Source: Zymomonas sp. (lineage in GTDB: Bacteria > Pseudomonadota > Alphaproteobacteria > Sphingomonadales > Sphingomonadaceae). Taken from it: 10,916 nucleotides of DNA. Position 1 is the first letter of the stretch. The number at the start of each line of letters is the position of its first letter. This document shows, piece after piece, positions 1-7,282 of the stretch. The DNA is taken from contig JAIYAJ010000084.1 of assembly GCA_027489105.1 (NCBI GenBank), forward strand, positions 1 through 10,916. Reading direction: 5' to 3'. A program made the position numbers and the translations under genes. The notes under the pieces were generated by a model. That model made no database searches, was not told the origin of the DNA, and was given only the letters and a program-made list of their open reading frames with translations.

Positions 1-76
1 AAAAGGCGATCGCGGTCTTGCGCTGCGCCACCAGCGCGCGCTTGACGTCGCAAATCTCGGTCAGCTTGTTGCTCAT
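1..76 (-). CDS. trpC: Probable indole-3-glycerol-phosphate synthase, N-terminus only
   Basis: Only the first 25 codons lie in the window; the gene runs off the left edge. The ATG is at 76-74. The peptide includes KLTEICDVKRALVAQRK, which fits the start of alphaproteobacterial TrpC proteins, where the first helix has the pattern LxxIxxxKRxxVxxRK. TrpC is cytoplasmic and converts carboxyphenylamino-deoxyribulose phosphate to indole-3-glycerol phosphate. The identification is supported by context: trpD and trpG lie upstream on the same strand in the expected order, but about 5.5 kb away. No clear Shine-Dalgarno sequence precedes the ATG. The catalytic residues lie outside the window, so the call rests on a short stretch and on synteny; another gene with a similar N-terminal helix cannot be excluded. 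Confidence 0.6.
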   Translation of the reverse strand, partial: MSNKLTEICDVKRALVAQRKTAIAF

Positions 77-208
77 GGTCGCGCGGCATAGCCCCGGACG
101 CAGTGCGGGTCCAGCATGGGCCGCGCGGGAAAGGGGGGGCGCCGTCCTCCCTTGTCCGGTCGGCGCCGACGGGCTAGCGGCCCGACGATCGCCGGGTGGG
201 GGACAGCG

Positions 209-529
209 TCAGGCGTTTCCCTTGCGGAAGATGAACTCCAGTTCGTCGTCCGACAGCGGTTCGTTGAACCGGCATCCGGCTTCGAAATCCTTGGACCAGA
301 CCACCCGCGCGGCCAGCGCCTCGCTGTTGGGCAGCTTGAGGGTGATGCTGGTGGACAGCGGCAGGTCGCAATAGACTTCGAGCCGCGCGCCATGTTTGGA
401 GACGTCGATGATCCGGCACAGCGCGCGTTCGGGATTGCCCGAGGCGCCATAGCGGGCGCGGATGTCGGCCGGCAGTCTCTCTTCCCGGCGGCGCGACGGT
501 TTGATGACGGTGACTTCGGCAGAAAGCAT
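209..529 (-). CDS. Single-domain PilZ protein (c-di-GMP binding)
   Basis: A 106-residue cytoplasmic protein made of one PilZ domain. Both c-di-GMP contact motifs are present: RxxxR at R14 to R18 (within SRRREER) and DxSxxG at residues 42-47 (DVSKHG). The following strands carry the usual hydrophobic pattern, including VVWSKDFEAGCRF near residues 76-88. The length is normal for a stand-alone PilZ domain, which probably works as an adaptor that changes a partner's activity when c-di-GMP rises. The ATG at 529 was chosen because GAGAGG lies 7 bases ahead of it on the minus strand; in-frame ATGs at 565 and 556 would add residues unlike PilZ and lack as good a site. The gene lies 93 bases downstream of the S9 peptidase and about 130 bases before the putative trpC. 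Its output partner is not visible here. Confidence 0.88.
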   Translation of the reverse strand: MLSAEVTVIKPSRRREERLPADIRARYGASGNPERALCRIIDVSKHGARLEVYCDLPLSTSITLKLPNSEALAARVVWSKDFEAGCRFNEPLSDDELEFIFRKGNA

Positions 530-622
530 CGATTTCCCTCTCGATCCGGGAAACATGGCTAACATGCCGTTGATTATGAATGCGTAAAGACCGTCCGAGT
601 CGCGCGGTGGCCGCTTGGCTCT

Positions 623-2782
623 TCAGCGGGGCTGAAAGGCTTTCGCGCCGGTTCGCCACAAGACGAAGGCATAGCTGTCTGCCGCCAGTGCGTCCGATTG
701 CGCCCGGGTCGATCCCACGCCATGCCCCGCATCGAAGTCAACGCGCAGCAGCACGGGGTTGCCGCTGCTCGTGGCGGCCTGCACCCGGGCGGCGAACTTC
801 GCCATGTGCCACGGCGCCACACGCGGGTCAGTCGCACCGGTGATGCAAAGGAGGGCGGGATAAGGCGTGCCGTCGCGCACCGCCTGATAGCTGTCCATGT
901 CGTACATGATCCGGAAGCTCTTCGCGTCGACCATCGGCCCCCATTCATCGATGTCCGATACATTCTGTTCGGCGGTGTAGCGGATCGGATTGGCCCAGCC
1001 GACATTGGAGATCACCGCCGCGAACAGATCGGGCCGCTCGGTCATGGCGCGACCGACGGTGATGCCGCCGGCGGAGGTGCCCGAGATCGCCAGATGCCGC
1101 GGGCTGGTCAGCTTGTCGCGGATCAGCGTCTCGCAGGTGTCGATCAGGTCGCGCCACGTATTGGGCTTGGTTTCCTTCTGTCCGCCCTTGTGCCACTCGC
1201 GGCCATATTCGCCGCCGCCGCGCACATTGACCACGCAATGGACGCCGCCTTCGTCGAGGAAAGCCAGCAGCGAGGCGGAGAAGCGCGGCGAGTAGGAATA
1301 TTGATAGGCGCCATAGGCGGTCGCCAAAGTGGGTGCGTTGCCGGTCCGCCTCAAGCCGCGGCGATAGATCAGCGTATAGGGTATCTTCGTCCCGTCCCGC
1401 GCGGTCGCGAAGGCGCGTTCGGTCATATAGGGGCGGACGTCGATCGGCGGCGGCGGGTTGATCCCGGTGTCGCTGACCGTGCCGGCGCGGTCGACCGCCC
1501 AGATGCTCGACGGCTGGAGCCAGCCGCTGAGGTTGAGGAAGGCGCCGTCGCGGCTGGTGCTGGTGAACAGGCCGCCGATCGAGCCTTCGTACGGCAGCTT
1601 GATCGCTTCGACCCGGCCGTTGCTCAGACGCGAGAGCGTCTCGATGCCGCCGTCCATGACGGTGACATAGACGCCGTCACGCGCGGCGCTCAGGCTTTCG
1701 ATGACCGAGGGCCCTTGCGGGATCACTTCCCGGGCAGAGGCGATGTCGGGCTTGCCGGCGGAGGTCAGCACGACACGGCCGCGACTCGCGCCCTTGTTGG
1801 TCAGCAGATAGAGATCATCCCCCGTCAGCGCTGTCGATACGACGATGTCATCGAGCGTCGCTACCCGAGCGAAACGCGGGGTGCCGCCGAGCAGGTCGGC
1901 GAGCGGCACGGTCCAGTAGGAGCCTTCCGGCCGGACGTCACCCACTCCGATCAGGCAGACCGATGCATTCTCGCTCGTCTGGACCGACGGGATCTGCGTC
2001 TCTCCCATCGGGATGTCCGGGTACATCCCCCGTTTCAAGAGGACGCGGTCGGTAGCCGGATCGGTTCCCAGCCGGTGGAGGCGGCATTCTCCGTCCAGAT
2101 AGAAGCGCGGCGTACCCCTTGGATTGACGAAGGCGATGTAGAAGAAGCCCGATCCGTCGGGCAGCCAGCCTGTCACGCCGAAATCGGTGTTCTCGATCCG
2201 CTCGGGCAGGACTTTGCCGCCCTTCACATCCATCACATGGAGGATCGATGCTTCCGAGCCGGCCGCAGACAAGCCGTAGACGAGATGCCCGCCGTCGAAA
2301 CTCGGCTGCCACCAGTCGAGCGAGACATGCGCTCCGTCCATCGTCATCACGGTGGGATCGATCAGGACGCGCTCTTTCCCGGCCGCGTCGCGCACGATCA
2401 GCCGGAAATTGTCGGCACCGGCCGGTCGTTGTTCATAGAAGAGCAGGTCGCCGGCGGGAGCCACGCGGAGGGTGAGCGCGGCATCGCCGGAAAGAGCACT
2501 GATGCGCTTCGCCAGCGCGGCGCGTCCCGGAAGGGCATCGAGCGCTACGCGCGTGCCGGCATTCTGGCCTCGCAGAAAGGGCAGCCAGTCCGCGTCCTTC
2601 GGGTCTTCCATCCAGCGATAATTATCGGTGACCCGGGTCCCGTAATAATCGTCGATGGCCGGTTGGATACGGGCGACGGGCGTTGTCGGCGACGACGTGC
2701 CCGCGCGGACGCGGGTGGCCGACAAGGCGATGGCGGCTCCGCTCGCGGCGAGCAGCGTACGGCGATCGAGAGACAAGGACAT
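623..2782 (-). CDS. Secreted prolyl-oligopeptidase-family serine peptidase (S9)
   Basis: A 719-residue protein that hydrolyses peptides, probably short ones and often after proline, in the periplasm. The N-terminus (MSLSLDRRTLLAASGAA) looks like a signal peptide with a twin-arginine, so Tat export is plausible. The mature part opens with the S9A-like segment DDYYGTRVTDNYRWMEDP, followed by a beta-propeller region and a C-terminal alpha/beta-hydrolase domain. The catalytic triad can be read: Ser570 in GTSAGG, Asp652 in GATDPRVAP, and His687 in DAGHGVGST. The length is normal for the family. The ATG at 2782 was chosen because GGAG lies 8 bases upstream and the signal peptide starts there; an in-frame upstream extension to 2863 would bury the signal. 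It follows the TonB-dependent receptor on the same strand after about 120 bases containing a strong hairpin. Substrate specificity is not evident from the sequence. Confidence 0.9.
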   Translation of the reverse strand: MSLSLDRRTLLAASGAAIALSATRVRAGTSSPTTPVARIQPAIDDYYGTRVTDNYRWMEDPKDADWLPFLRGQNAGTRVALDALPGRAALAKRISALSGDAALTLRVAPAGDLLFYEQRPAGADNFRLIVRDAAGKERVLIDPTVMTMDGAHVSLDWWQPSFDGGHLVYGLSAAGSEASILHVMDVKGGKVLPERIENTDFGVTGWLPDGSGFFYIAFVNPRGTPRFYLDGECRLHRLGTDPATDRVLLKRGMYPDIPMGETQIPSVQTSENASVCLIGVGDVRPEGSYWTVPLADLLGGTPRFARVATLDDIVVSTALTGDDLYLLTNKGASRGRVVLTSAGKPDIASAREVIPQGPSVIESLSAARDGVYVTVMDGGIETLSRLSNGRVEAIKLPYEGSIGGLFTSTSRDGAFLNLSGWLQPSSIWAVDRAGTVSDTGINPPPPIDVRPYMTERAFATARDGTKIPYTLIYRRGLRRTGNAPTLATAYGAYQYSYSPRFSASLLAFLDEGGVHCVVNVRGGGEYGREWHKGGQKETKPNTWRDLIDTCETLIRDKLTSPRHLAISGTSAGGITVGRAMTERPDLFAAVISNVGWANPIRYTAEQNVSDIDEWGPMVDAKSFRIMYDMDSYQAVRDGTPYPALLCITGATDPRVAPWHMAKFAARVQAATSSGNPVLLRVDFDAGHGVGSTRAQSDALAADSYAFVLWRTGAKAFQPR

Positions 2783-2848
2783 CTGGCAGGCTCCGGCCCC
2801 GGGTGATGGCCTAATCTTGCGAGTGTCTCCGCCCTGCGCGCAAGGCAA

Positions 2849-2876
2849 ATCCGCCGCCGGCACGCCGGCGGCGGAT
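2849..2876 (-). terminator. Perfect 13-bp hairpin after the receptor gene
   Basis: Two exactly complementary 13-base arms (ATCCGCCGCCGGC and GCCGGCGGCGGAT) are separated by only two bases, so a real hairpin would have about 11 pairs and a six-base loop. It lies 25 bases beyond the receptor stop codon and about 65 bases before the peptidase start. On the minus strand it is followed by TTTGCC, a poor U-tract. It may be a terminator, a partial terminator lowering readthrough into the peptidase gene, or an mRNA 3'-end stabiliser. Confidence 0.6.
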
Positions 2877-2901
2877 GCGTTCGTGCGAACGTCGCGATCG
2901 A

Positions 2902-5307
2902 TCAGAAGCTGTAGTTCAGGCTGAACACCGCCTGCCGCGTCACGCCGGGCTGTGCCCAGCTGCCGTTGACGTTGTTGCGGACGGTCGTGACATATTTCTC
3001 GTTGGTGAAGTTCTGGACATTGACCTGTGCCTTCAGCTGGTCGCTGATCGGGTAGGACAGCATCAGGCGGTGGATGGTGTAGCTCGGCACGCGGTAGCCG
3101 ACATAATTGCCGGCGGCGAGTTGGGCCACGGTCGGCTGGTTGAGCAGGAAGCTGCCCTGATAGGTCAGGCCATAGCCCACCTCGAGCCCGAAACCGAACC
3201 GATAGGTGGTGAACAGGCTGCCCGAATGTTTCGGCGTGTTTAGCAGTTCATAGCCGCGCGTGGGGTCGGGGAAAGCGACACTGTTGCTGCAGGCGGTGCC
3301 GGGGTTGGCGAGACAGAAGTCGGATACGCCCTGCAGCACCTTCGACTCGAGATACATATAATTGGCCGAGATCGTCCAGTTGCTGGTAATCTGCCCCGAC
3401 GCACCGAGTGAGACGCCTTCGACACGCTGCTTTCCGTCGAGCACCTGCTCGGGGAAATTGACGTCATTTGAGTTCACGCGGATCGAGTTGCGCTCGTTGC
3501 GGAACAGCGCGGCGGTCAGCAGCAGCCGGGCGTCGAACAGGTCGGCCTTGGCGCCTATCTCGTAATTATAGGTGGTTTCCGGCTTCAGGCGGCAATTGGC
3601 GTTGGTGCAGGCACCATCGACCGAGGCCTGCGACGGCAGCTTCGAATTGCCATAGGCGATGTAGAGGCTGGTGTTTGCCGAGGGCTTGAAGACCGCACCG
3701 ATCCGATAGGAGAGAAGATTGTCGCTCAGGCGGAACGGGCCTGTCGCCGCGCTCAGGTCGCCGAGATTGGCGGCGCCTGCGGTGGTGACATAACTCAGCG
3801 TGCGGTTCGATCCCTTGACATGCTCATAGCGCACACCCCCGTTAAGCTCGAACCATTCGGTGAACTTGGCGGTGTCGAACAGATAGGCGGCGTAGCTCTT
3901 CTGCGTACCGAAATTGCGGCTCGTCAGGATGAAGTTGACCGGGCCGGTGTAGATGTTGCTGCCATAGGTGAAGCCGGCAGGCCCCTGCACCACGGCGCCC
4001 GGATTGGCGATGCTGACGAGCGGGAAAGTGGGCGTGGAACCGTCGGCGTTGCGCGGCAGCGTGCCCTGGGTCTGGCGATAGTCCTGCCAGAGCGCGGAGA
4101 CGCCGGCGACCATCGAGTGCTCGATCCCGCCGGTCGCGAATTCGGCCGTCAGGTCGGTCTGCGTATAGGCGGTCTCGTTGGTGATGAAACGTTCGACGCC
4201 GCGACCGCCGGTCGGCAGATAATAGCCGGCAGGCACGGTTGCCGGGCAGGCCGCGACCGTGCCGTCCGGTGCGACCGGCTGGCGGCCGGTCGAGGCGAGG
4301 CAGAAGGTGCCGGTCGGCTGGCTGGTGACAGTGTGCTGGCGGATTTTTTCGTAGCGGGTGAGGTTGCGGACGCTCAGCGCATCGCTGAAGCGGTGGCTGA
4401 AGATGCCCTGCATCGAGTTGGTCTTGGAATCCTGCCGGTCGAGATTGGCGAAGCCATAATAGCCGCTGCGGTCGAAGTCGGACAGGAAGCCGCCGAGATT
4501 GGCGTAATAGCGCAGGCCATATTGCGGCATCGCCTTGTCGTCGAGATGCTCGAACTGCAGCGTCAGGCTGGTCGGGCTGTCGATGCCGATGGTGACCGAG
4601 GGCGCGATGCCCCAGCGCTTGTAATCCTCGACGTCGCGACCGGGTACGTCATTCTCATGATAGACCGCGTTCAGGCGCACCGCGATCAGATCGCTGACAC
4701 GGCGGTTGGCGTCGAGCGTCGCGCGGTAATAATTGTCGGTGCCCACGCCGGCATCGACGATCGTCTGGTCGTCGCCCTGGGGCCGCTTGGTGACGAGGTT
4801 GATCGTGCCGGCGACCGATCCGCCGCCGTTCATGACCGAATTGGCGCCGTTCGATACCTCGATCTGCTCGATATTGTAGACTTCGTTGCGGTTGAGGAAG
4901 GCGGCCGAGCGCACCCCGTCGACGGTGACGTCGTTCTTGGCATCCTGACCGCGCAGGATGATGCGGTCACCATAGCCGAAGCCGCCCTCGCCCGCGCCGA
5001 AGGTGATGCCGGGGACGGTGCTGAGCACGTCGCGCAGGGTGAGGAGATTCTGCTGCTGGATCGTCGCCTTGTTGATGACGGTGATCGTCTGCGGCGTGTC
5101 GAGCAGCGGGCGGGTATATTTGGGGGACTCCATGCGCTCGACCTTGGGCGTGTCCTCGTCGATCGCGGTCGAACTGACGGTCATGCCGCCGAGCCGCTTC
5201 TCCTCGTCCGGCTTCGCGGGAGTCTGCGCCGCAGCCGGCGCGCTCGCGATGAATCCCACGCAGGCCAATGCCAGAAAGCCCGAGCCGGCCAAATCTCTGT
5301 TCGTCAT
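2902..5307 (-). CDS. TonB-dependent receptor, Fiu/catecholate-siderophore-like
   Basis: An 801-residue outer-membrane active transporter powered by TonB-ExbB-ExbD. It begins with a Sec signal peptide ending near ASAPAAAQ. A possible TonB box (GGMTVSST) lies around residues 40-48. The plug domain follows, with PLLDTPQTITVI, LRDVLSTVPGI, ILRGQDAKNDVTVDGVR and SVAGTINLVTKRP, closely matching the pattern of the Fiu/siderophore-receptor subfamily. The rest is a beta-barrel ending in the outer-membrane-protein signature with a terminal Phe (FSLNYSF). The ATG at 5307 was chosen over an in-frame GTG at 5322 because AAGGGG precedes it by about 6 bases and the signal peptide starts there. Two Fur-type palindromes upstream point to expression under iron limitation. 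The ligand is probably a ferric siderophore, but the neighbouring peptidase leaves a peptide-like ligand possible. Confidence 0.92.
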   Translation of the reverse strand: MTNRDLAGSGFLALACVGFIASAPAAAQTPAKPDEEKRLGGMTVSSTAIDEDTPKVERMESPKYTRPLLDTPQTITVINKATIQQQNLLTLRDVLSTVPGITFGAGEGGFGYGDRIILRGQDAKNDVTVDGVRSAAFLNRNEVYNIEQIEVSNGANSVMNGGGSVAGTINLVTKRPQGDDQTIVDAGVGTDNYYRATLDANRRVSDLIAVRLNAVYHENDVPGRDVEDYKRWGIAPSVTIGIDSPTSLTLQFEHLDDKAMPQYGLRYYANLGGFLSDFDRSGYYGFANLDRQDSKTNSMQGIFSHRFSDALSVRNLTRYEKIRQHTVTSQPTGTFCLASTGRQPVAPDGTVAACPATVPAGYYLPTGGRGVERFITNETAYTQTDLTAEFATGGIEHSMVAGVSALWQDYRQTQGTLPRNADGSTPTFPLVSIANPGAVVQGPAGFTYGSNIYTGPVNFILTSRNFGTQKSYAAYLFDTAKFTEWFELNGGVRYEHVKGSNRTLSYVTTAGAANLGDLSAATGPFRLSDNLLSYRIGAVFKPSANTSLYIAYGNSKLPSQASVDGACTNANCRLKPETTYNYEIGAKADLFDARLLLTAALFRNERNSIRVNSNDVNFPEQVLDGKQRVEGVSLGASGQITSNWTISANYMYLESKVLQGVSDFCLANPGTACSNSVAFPDPTRGYELLNTPKHSGSLFTTYRFGFGLEVGYGLTYQGSFLLNQPTVAQLAAGNYVGYRVPSYTIHRLMLSYPISDQLKAQVNVQNFTNEKYVTTVRNNVNGSWAQPGVTRQAVFSLNYSF

Positions 5308-5350
5308 GCGGATCCCCTTCACTATGTCGCTAGGCGGCTGCTAACGATAG

Positions 5351-5365
5351 TGAGAACGATTCGCA
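5351..5365. promoter_or_regulatory. Fur-type box, receptor-proximal
   Basis: The 15-mer TGAGAACGATTCGCA is a 7-1-7 inverted repeat; its half-sites read TGAGAAC and TGCGAAT, in line with the TGnnAAT-N-ATTnnCA pattern of Fur sites in alphaproteobacteria. It lies 44 bases upstream of the receptor ATG, where bound Fur-iron would block transcription. Binding is inferred from the motif and the gene it precedes. Confidence 0.65.
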
Positions 5366-5375
5366 ATTAATTAAA

Positions 5376-5390
5376 TGCGAATTTGTCGCA
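5376..5390. promoter_or_regulatory. Second Fur-type box, receptor-distal
   Basis: The 15-mer TGCGAATTTGTCGCA is a second 7-1-7 inverted repeat (half-sites TGCGAAT and TGCGACA). Its centre is 25 bases from that of the first box, and an AT-rich segment (AATTAATTAA, about 5365-5374) lies between them and probably contains promoter elements. Two spaced boxes would allow tighter iron repression than one. No convincing -35/-10 pair could be assigned. Confidence 0.55.
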
Positions 5391-5455
5391 ATAATGTTTG
5401 GGGTTGATCGAGGTGCAAGCCGCACCGCTTAATCGACTGAGTCGGTCAGCGCCGC

Positions 5456-5576
5456 TTCCCCTCCACCATGCTGCGCATGGTCCCCCTCCCCGTACCGGGG
5501 AGGAACCAAGGCATAGTGTGCGGCCAAGATCCTCCCCGGAACGGGGAGGGGGACCGCCGAAGGCGGTGGAGGGGAA
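5456..5576. repeat. Head-to-head pair of GC-rich repeats (REPIN-like)
   Basis: Two copies of one repeat unit face each other: 5456-5504 and, inverted, 5530-5576, with a 25-base spacer. Each unit reads TTCCCCTCCACC, a variable mini-hairpin, GGTCCCCCTCCCCG, a three-base core, then GGGGAGGA. The mini-hairpins differ in sequence but both keep pairing: ACCATGC/GCATGGT in the first and ACCGCC/GGCGGT in the second. The whole could form a long hairpin or cruciform. It fills much of the 321-base gap between trpD and the receptor gene, along with the Fur-type boxes, and lies just past the trpD stop, where it could end or stabilise the trp transcript. Paired inverted REP units of this kind are called REPINs and are mobilised in trans by RAYT transposases; none is present here. 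Confidence 0.8.
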
Positions 5577-5628
5577 TGCGGAACGAGCGTTTGTGAGCAG
5601 GCTTCGGTGGCTCGACGTGGCCGTCAGA

Positions 5629-6615
5629 TCAGAAGGCGATCCAGCGGGTCAGGAGCCGGCGCGCGGCTCCGTTGTCGATCGCCTCGGCGGCGATCGCGAT
5701 ACCATCGGTCCAGCCCTGCGCGCGTCCTGCCACGATCAGCGCTGCAGCGGCGTTGAGCAGGACGGCGTCGCGATAGGCCCCCTGTTCGCCATCGAGCAGC
5801 CGGCTCAGCGCGGCGGCATTGTAATCGGCGTCGCCACCGCGAATGGCTTCGAGCGGGTGGCGCGACAGGCCCGCGTCGGCGGGCTCGAACCGCTCGGGGC
5901 CGAAACCGACCGCGCCCAATCGGAAGATGCTGCTCGGCCCGCCGATCGACAGCTCGTCGAGCGGTTCGTCGCCCGACACCATCATGGCCGCGTCGCAGCC
6001 GATCCGTTCGAGCGCCCCGGCATAGACGGGCAGATAGTCGGGCCGTGCGACACCGATCAGCTGGCGGGTGACGCCGGCGGGATTGCAGATCGGCCCCAGC
6101 AGGTTGAAGATCGTCCGCCGGCCGATGCGCTTGCGGATCGGGCCGAGCGGCTTCAGCGCCGGGTGGTGCTTCTGCGCGAACAGGAAGCACAGCCCGATCT
6201 CGTTGAGGCTCGCTTCGGCGCGGTCGGACGCCCGGTCGAGGTCCAGGCCCAGCGCTTCGAGCGTGTCGGCGGCGCCCGCCTTGGACGAGGCGGCCCGGTT
6301 GCCATGTTTCGCCACCGGCACTCCGGCGCCCGCGACCACGATCGCGACGGCAGTCGATACGTTCAGGCTGTGCGCCCCGTCGCCCCCCGTCCCGCAGACG
6401 TCGATCGCACCCGGTGGCGCCTGCACGGGGACGACCCGTTCGCGCATGGCGAGGGCCGCGCCGGCTATCTCCGCGCTGGTCTCGTCGCGTTCCGCCATTG
6501 CGGTCAGGAAGGTGACGAGTTCTTCTTCCTCATGCCGGCCATCGAGGATCGACGCAAAGACGGCATGGGCGGTGTCCTGGTCGAACGGAAACAGCGGATC
6601 GGGCAGCGTGGCCAA
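5629..6615 (-). CDS. trpD: Anthranilate phosphoribosyltransferase
   Basis: A 328-residue cytoplasmic enzyme that transfers phosphoribosyl from PRPP to anthranilate, the second committed step to tryptophan. Family motifs are clear: CGTGGDG (residues 74-80, PRPP/metal loop), SLNVST (83-88), KHGNRAASSKAGAAD (103-117) and NLLGPICNPA (171-180). The length is typical. The start appears to be TTG at 6615: no ATG occurs in frame until residue 40, and family-conserved sequence would be lost beyond it. It begins two bases after the trpG stop, with AAGGA inside the trpG 3' end, so the two genes are probably co-transcribed and translationally coupled. The expected next gene, trpC, is not adjacent; the repeat pair and receptor locus follow instead. 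Confidence 0.96.
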   Translation of the reverse strand: MATLPDPLFPFDQDTAHAVFASILDGRHEEEELVTFLTAMAERDETSAEIAGAALAMRERVVPVQAPPGAIDVCGTGGDGAHSLNVSTAVAIVVAGAGVPVAKHGNRAASSKAGAADTLEALGLDLDRASDRAEASLNEIGLCFLFAQKHHPALKPLGPIRKRIGRRTIFNLLGPICNPAGVTRQLIGVARPDYLPVYAGALERIGCDAAMMVSGDEPLDELSIGGPSSIFRLGAVGFGPERFEPADAGLSRHPLEAIRGGDADYNAAALSRLLDGEQGAYRDAVLLNAAAALIVAGRAQGWTDGIAIAAEAIDNGAARRLLTRWIAF

Positions 6616-6617
6616 GG

Positions 6618-7211
6618 TCAGCCGCGGTCCTTCACCGCGATGCCCGCGCTGCGCAGGAAATTGGCGAGCATCGCATGGCCATGTTCGGTCGCGATGCTTT
6701 CCGGATGGAACTGAACGCCGTGGATCGGCAGCGAGCGGTGGCGCACGCCCATCACCTGTCCGTCCGATGTCCGCGCGTTGATCGACAGGACCTCCGGCAT
6801 CGTCTCTTCGGGAACCACCAGCGAATGGTAGCGCGTCGCGGTGAAGGGCGAGGGGAGGCCATCGAACAGACCCGTGCCGTCATGATGGATCGGGCTCGTC
6901 TTGCCATGCATCAGCTGCGGGGCCCGCTCGACCCGGCCGCCGAAATATTGGCCGATCGACTGGTGGCCCAGGCATACGCCGAGCAGCGGACGTCCTGCCT
7001 CGGCGCAGGCACCGACCAGTTCGAGCGAGATGCCCGCTTCGTTCGGCGTGCATGGACCGGGTGAGATCAGAAAGGCCTCGGCGCCGCTCGACATCGCCTG
7101 GCCGACGCTGATCGCGTCGTTGCGGACGACTTCCACCCGTGCACCCAGCTCCATCAGATAATGGACGAGGTTCCAGGTGAAGCTGTCATAATTATCGATG
7201 ACGAGGATCAT
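6618..7211 (-). CDS. trpG: Anthranilate synthase component II (glutamine amidotransferase)
   Basis: A 197-residue class I glutamine amidotransferase that releases ammonia from glutamine for anthranilate synthase component I (TrpE). The N-terminal signature [18 protein letters not shown], the oxyanion region [13 protein letters not shown], the nucleophile Cys80 in GVCLGHQ, and His169/Glu171 in FHPES are all intact. The same subunit can serve aminodeoxychorismate synthase (PabA) in folate synthesis; the adjacent trpD favours TrpG or a dual role. trpE is not in the window. The ATG has only a weak upstream purine-rich stretch (TTAGGGCGG). It lies downstream of the DUF1826 gene on the same strand after 178 bases, long enough for its own promoter. 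Confidence 0.95.
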   Translation of the reverse strand: MILVIDNYDSFTWNLVHYLMELGARVEVVRNDAISVGQAMSSGAEAFLISPGPCTPNEAGISLELVGACAEAGRPLLGVCLGHQSIGQYFGGRVERAPQLMHGKTSPIHHDGTGLFDGLPSPFTATRYHSLVVPEETMPEVLSINARTSDGQVMGVRHRSLPIHGVQFHPESIATEHGHAMLANFLRSAGIAVKDRG

Positions 7212-7259
7212 GCCGCCGCCCTAACGGCTTTGCGGGCGACAAGAAAGGGCGATCTGTGT

Positions 7260-7282
7260 CCGCTGCGAGACGGTCTCAGCGG
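7260..7282 (-). promoter_or_regulatory. Possible interrupted hairpin in the trpG leader
   Basis: In the 178-base gap before trpG, CCGCT/AGCGG flank GAGAC/GTCTC with a two-base bulge and a very tight loop. On the minus strand it follows the DUF1826 stop by about 107 bases and is followed by CGCCCTTTC. It could be a weak terminator for the DUF1826 transcript or a leader structure of trpG. No leader peptide rich in Trp codons is seen, so attenuation of the classical type is not supported. Confidence 0.22.

Noticed and set aside
159..170. Perfect 12-base palindrome GTCGGCGCCGAC between the PilZ gene and the putative trpC.
   Set aside because: It has no loop for a hairpin and no T-tract, and such GC palindromes are common by chance in DNA of this composition; no regulator motif was recognised.
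698..2806. A 702-codon open frame on the plus strand, antisense to the S9 peptidase.
   Set aside because: It mirrors the peptidase gene, whose triad and signal peptide are clear. The antisense product has low-complexity Arg/Gly/Ala/Asp-rich sequence with no domain, as expected in GC-rich DNA.
623..5307. A lasso-peptide biosynthetic cluster around the receptor and S9 peptidase.
   Set aside because: No short precursor gene, no asparagine-synthetase-like cyclase and no transglutaminase-like maturase occur in the window; only the receptor-peptidase pairing is reminiscent.
3820..5370. A 516-codon plus-strand open frame opposite the receptor gene.
   Set aside because: It is a shadow of the receptor coding frame; the product is repetitive in composition and matches nothing, and no ribosome binding site or promoter supports it.
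5398..6714. A 438-codon plus-strand open frame running over the repeat pair and antisense to trpD.
   Set aside because: It crosses the REPIN-like repeat and the opposite strand of trpD, whose motifs are unmistakable. It is a GC-driven shadow.
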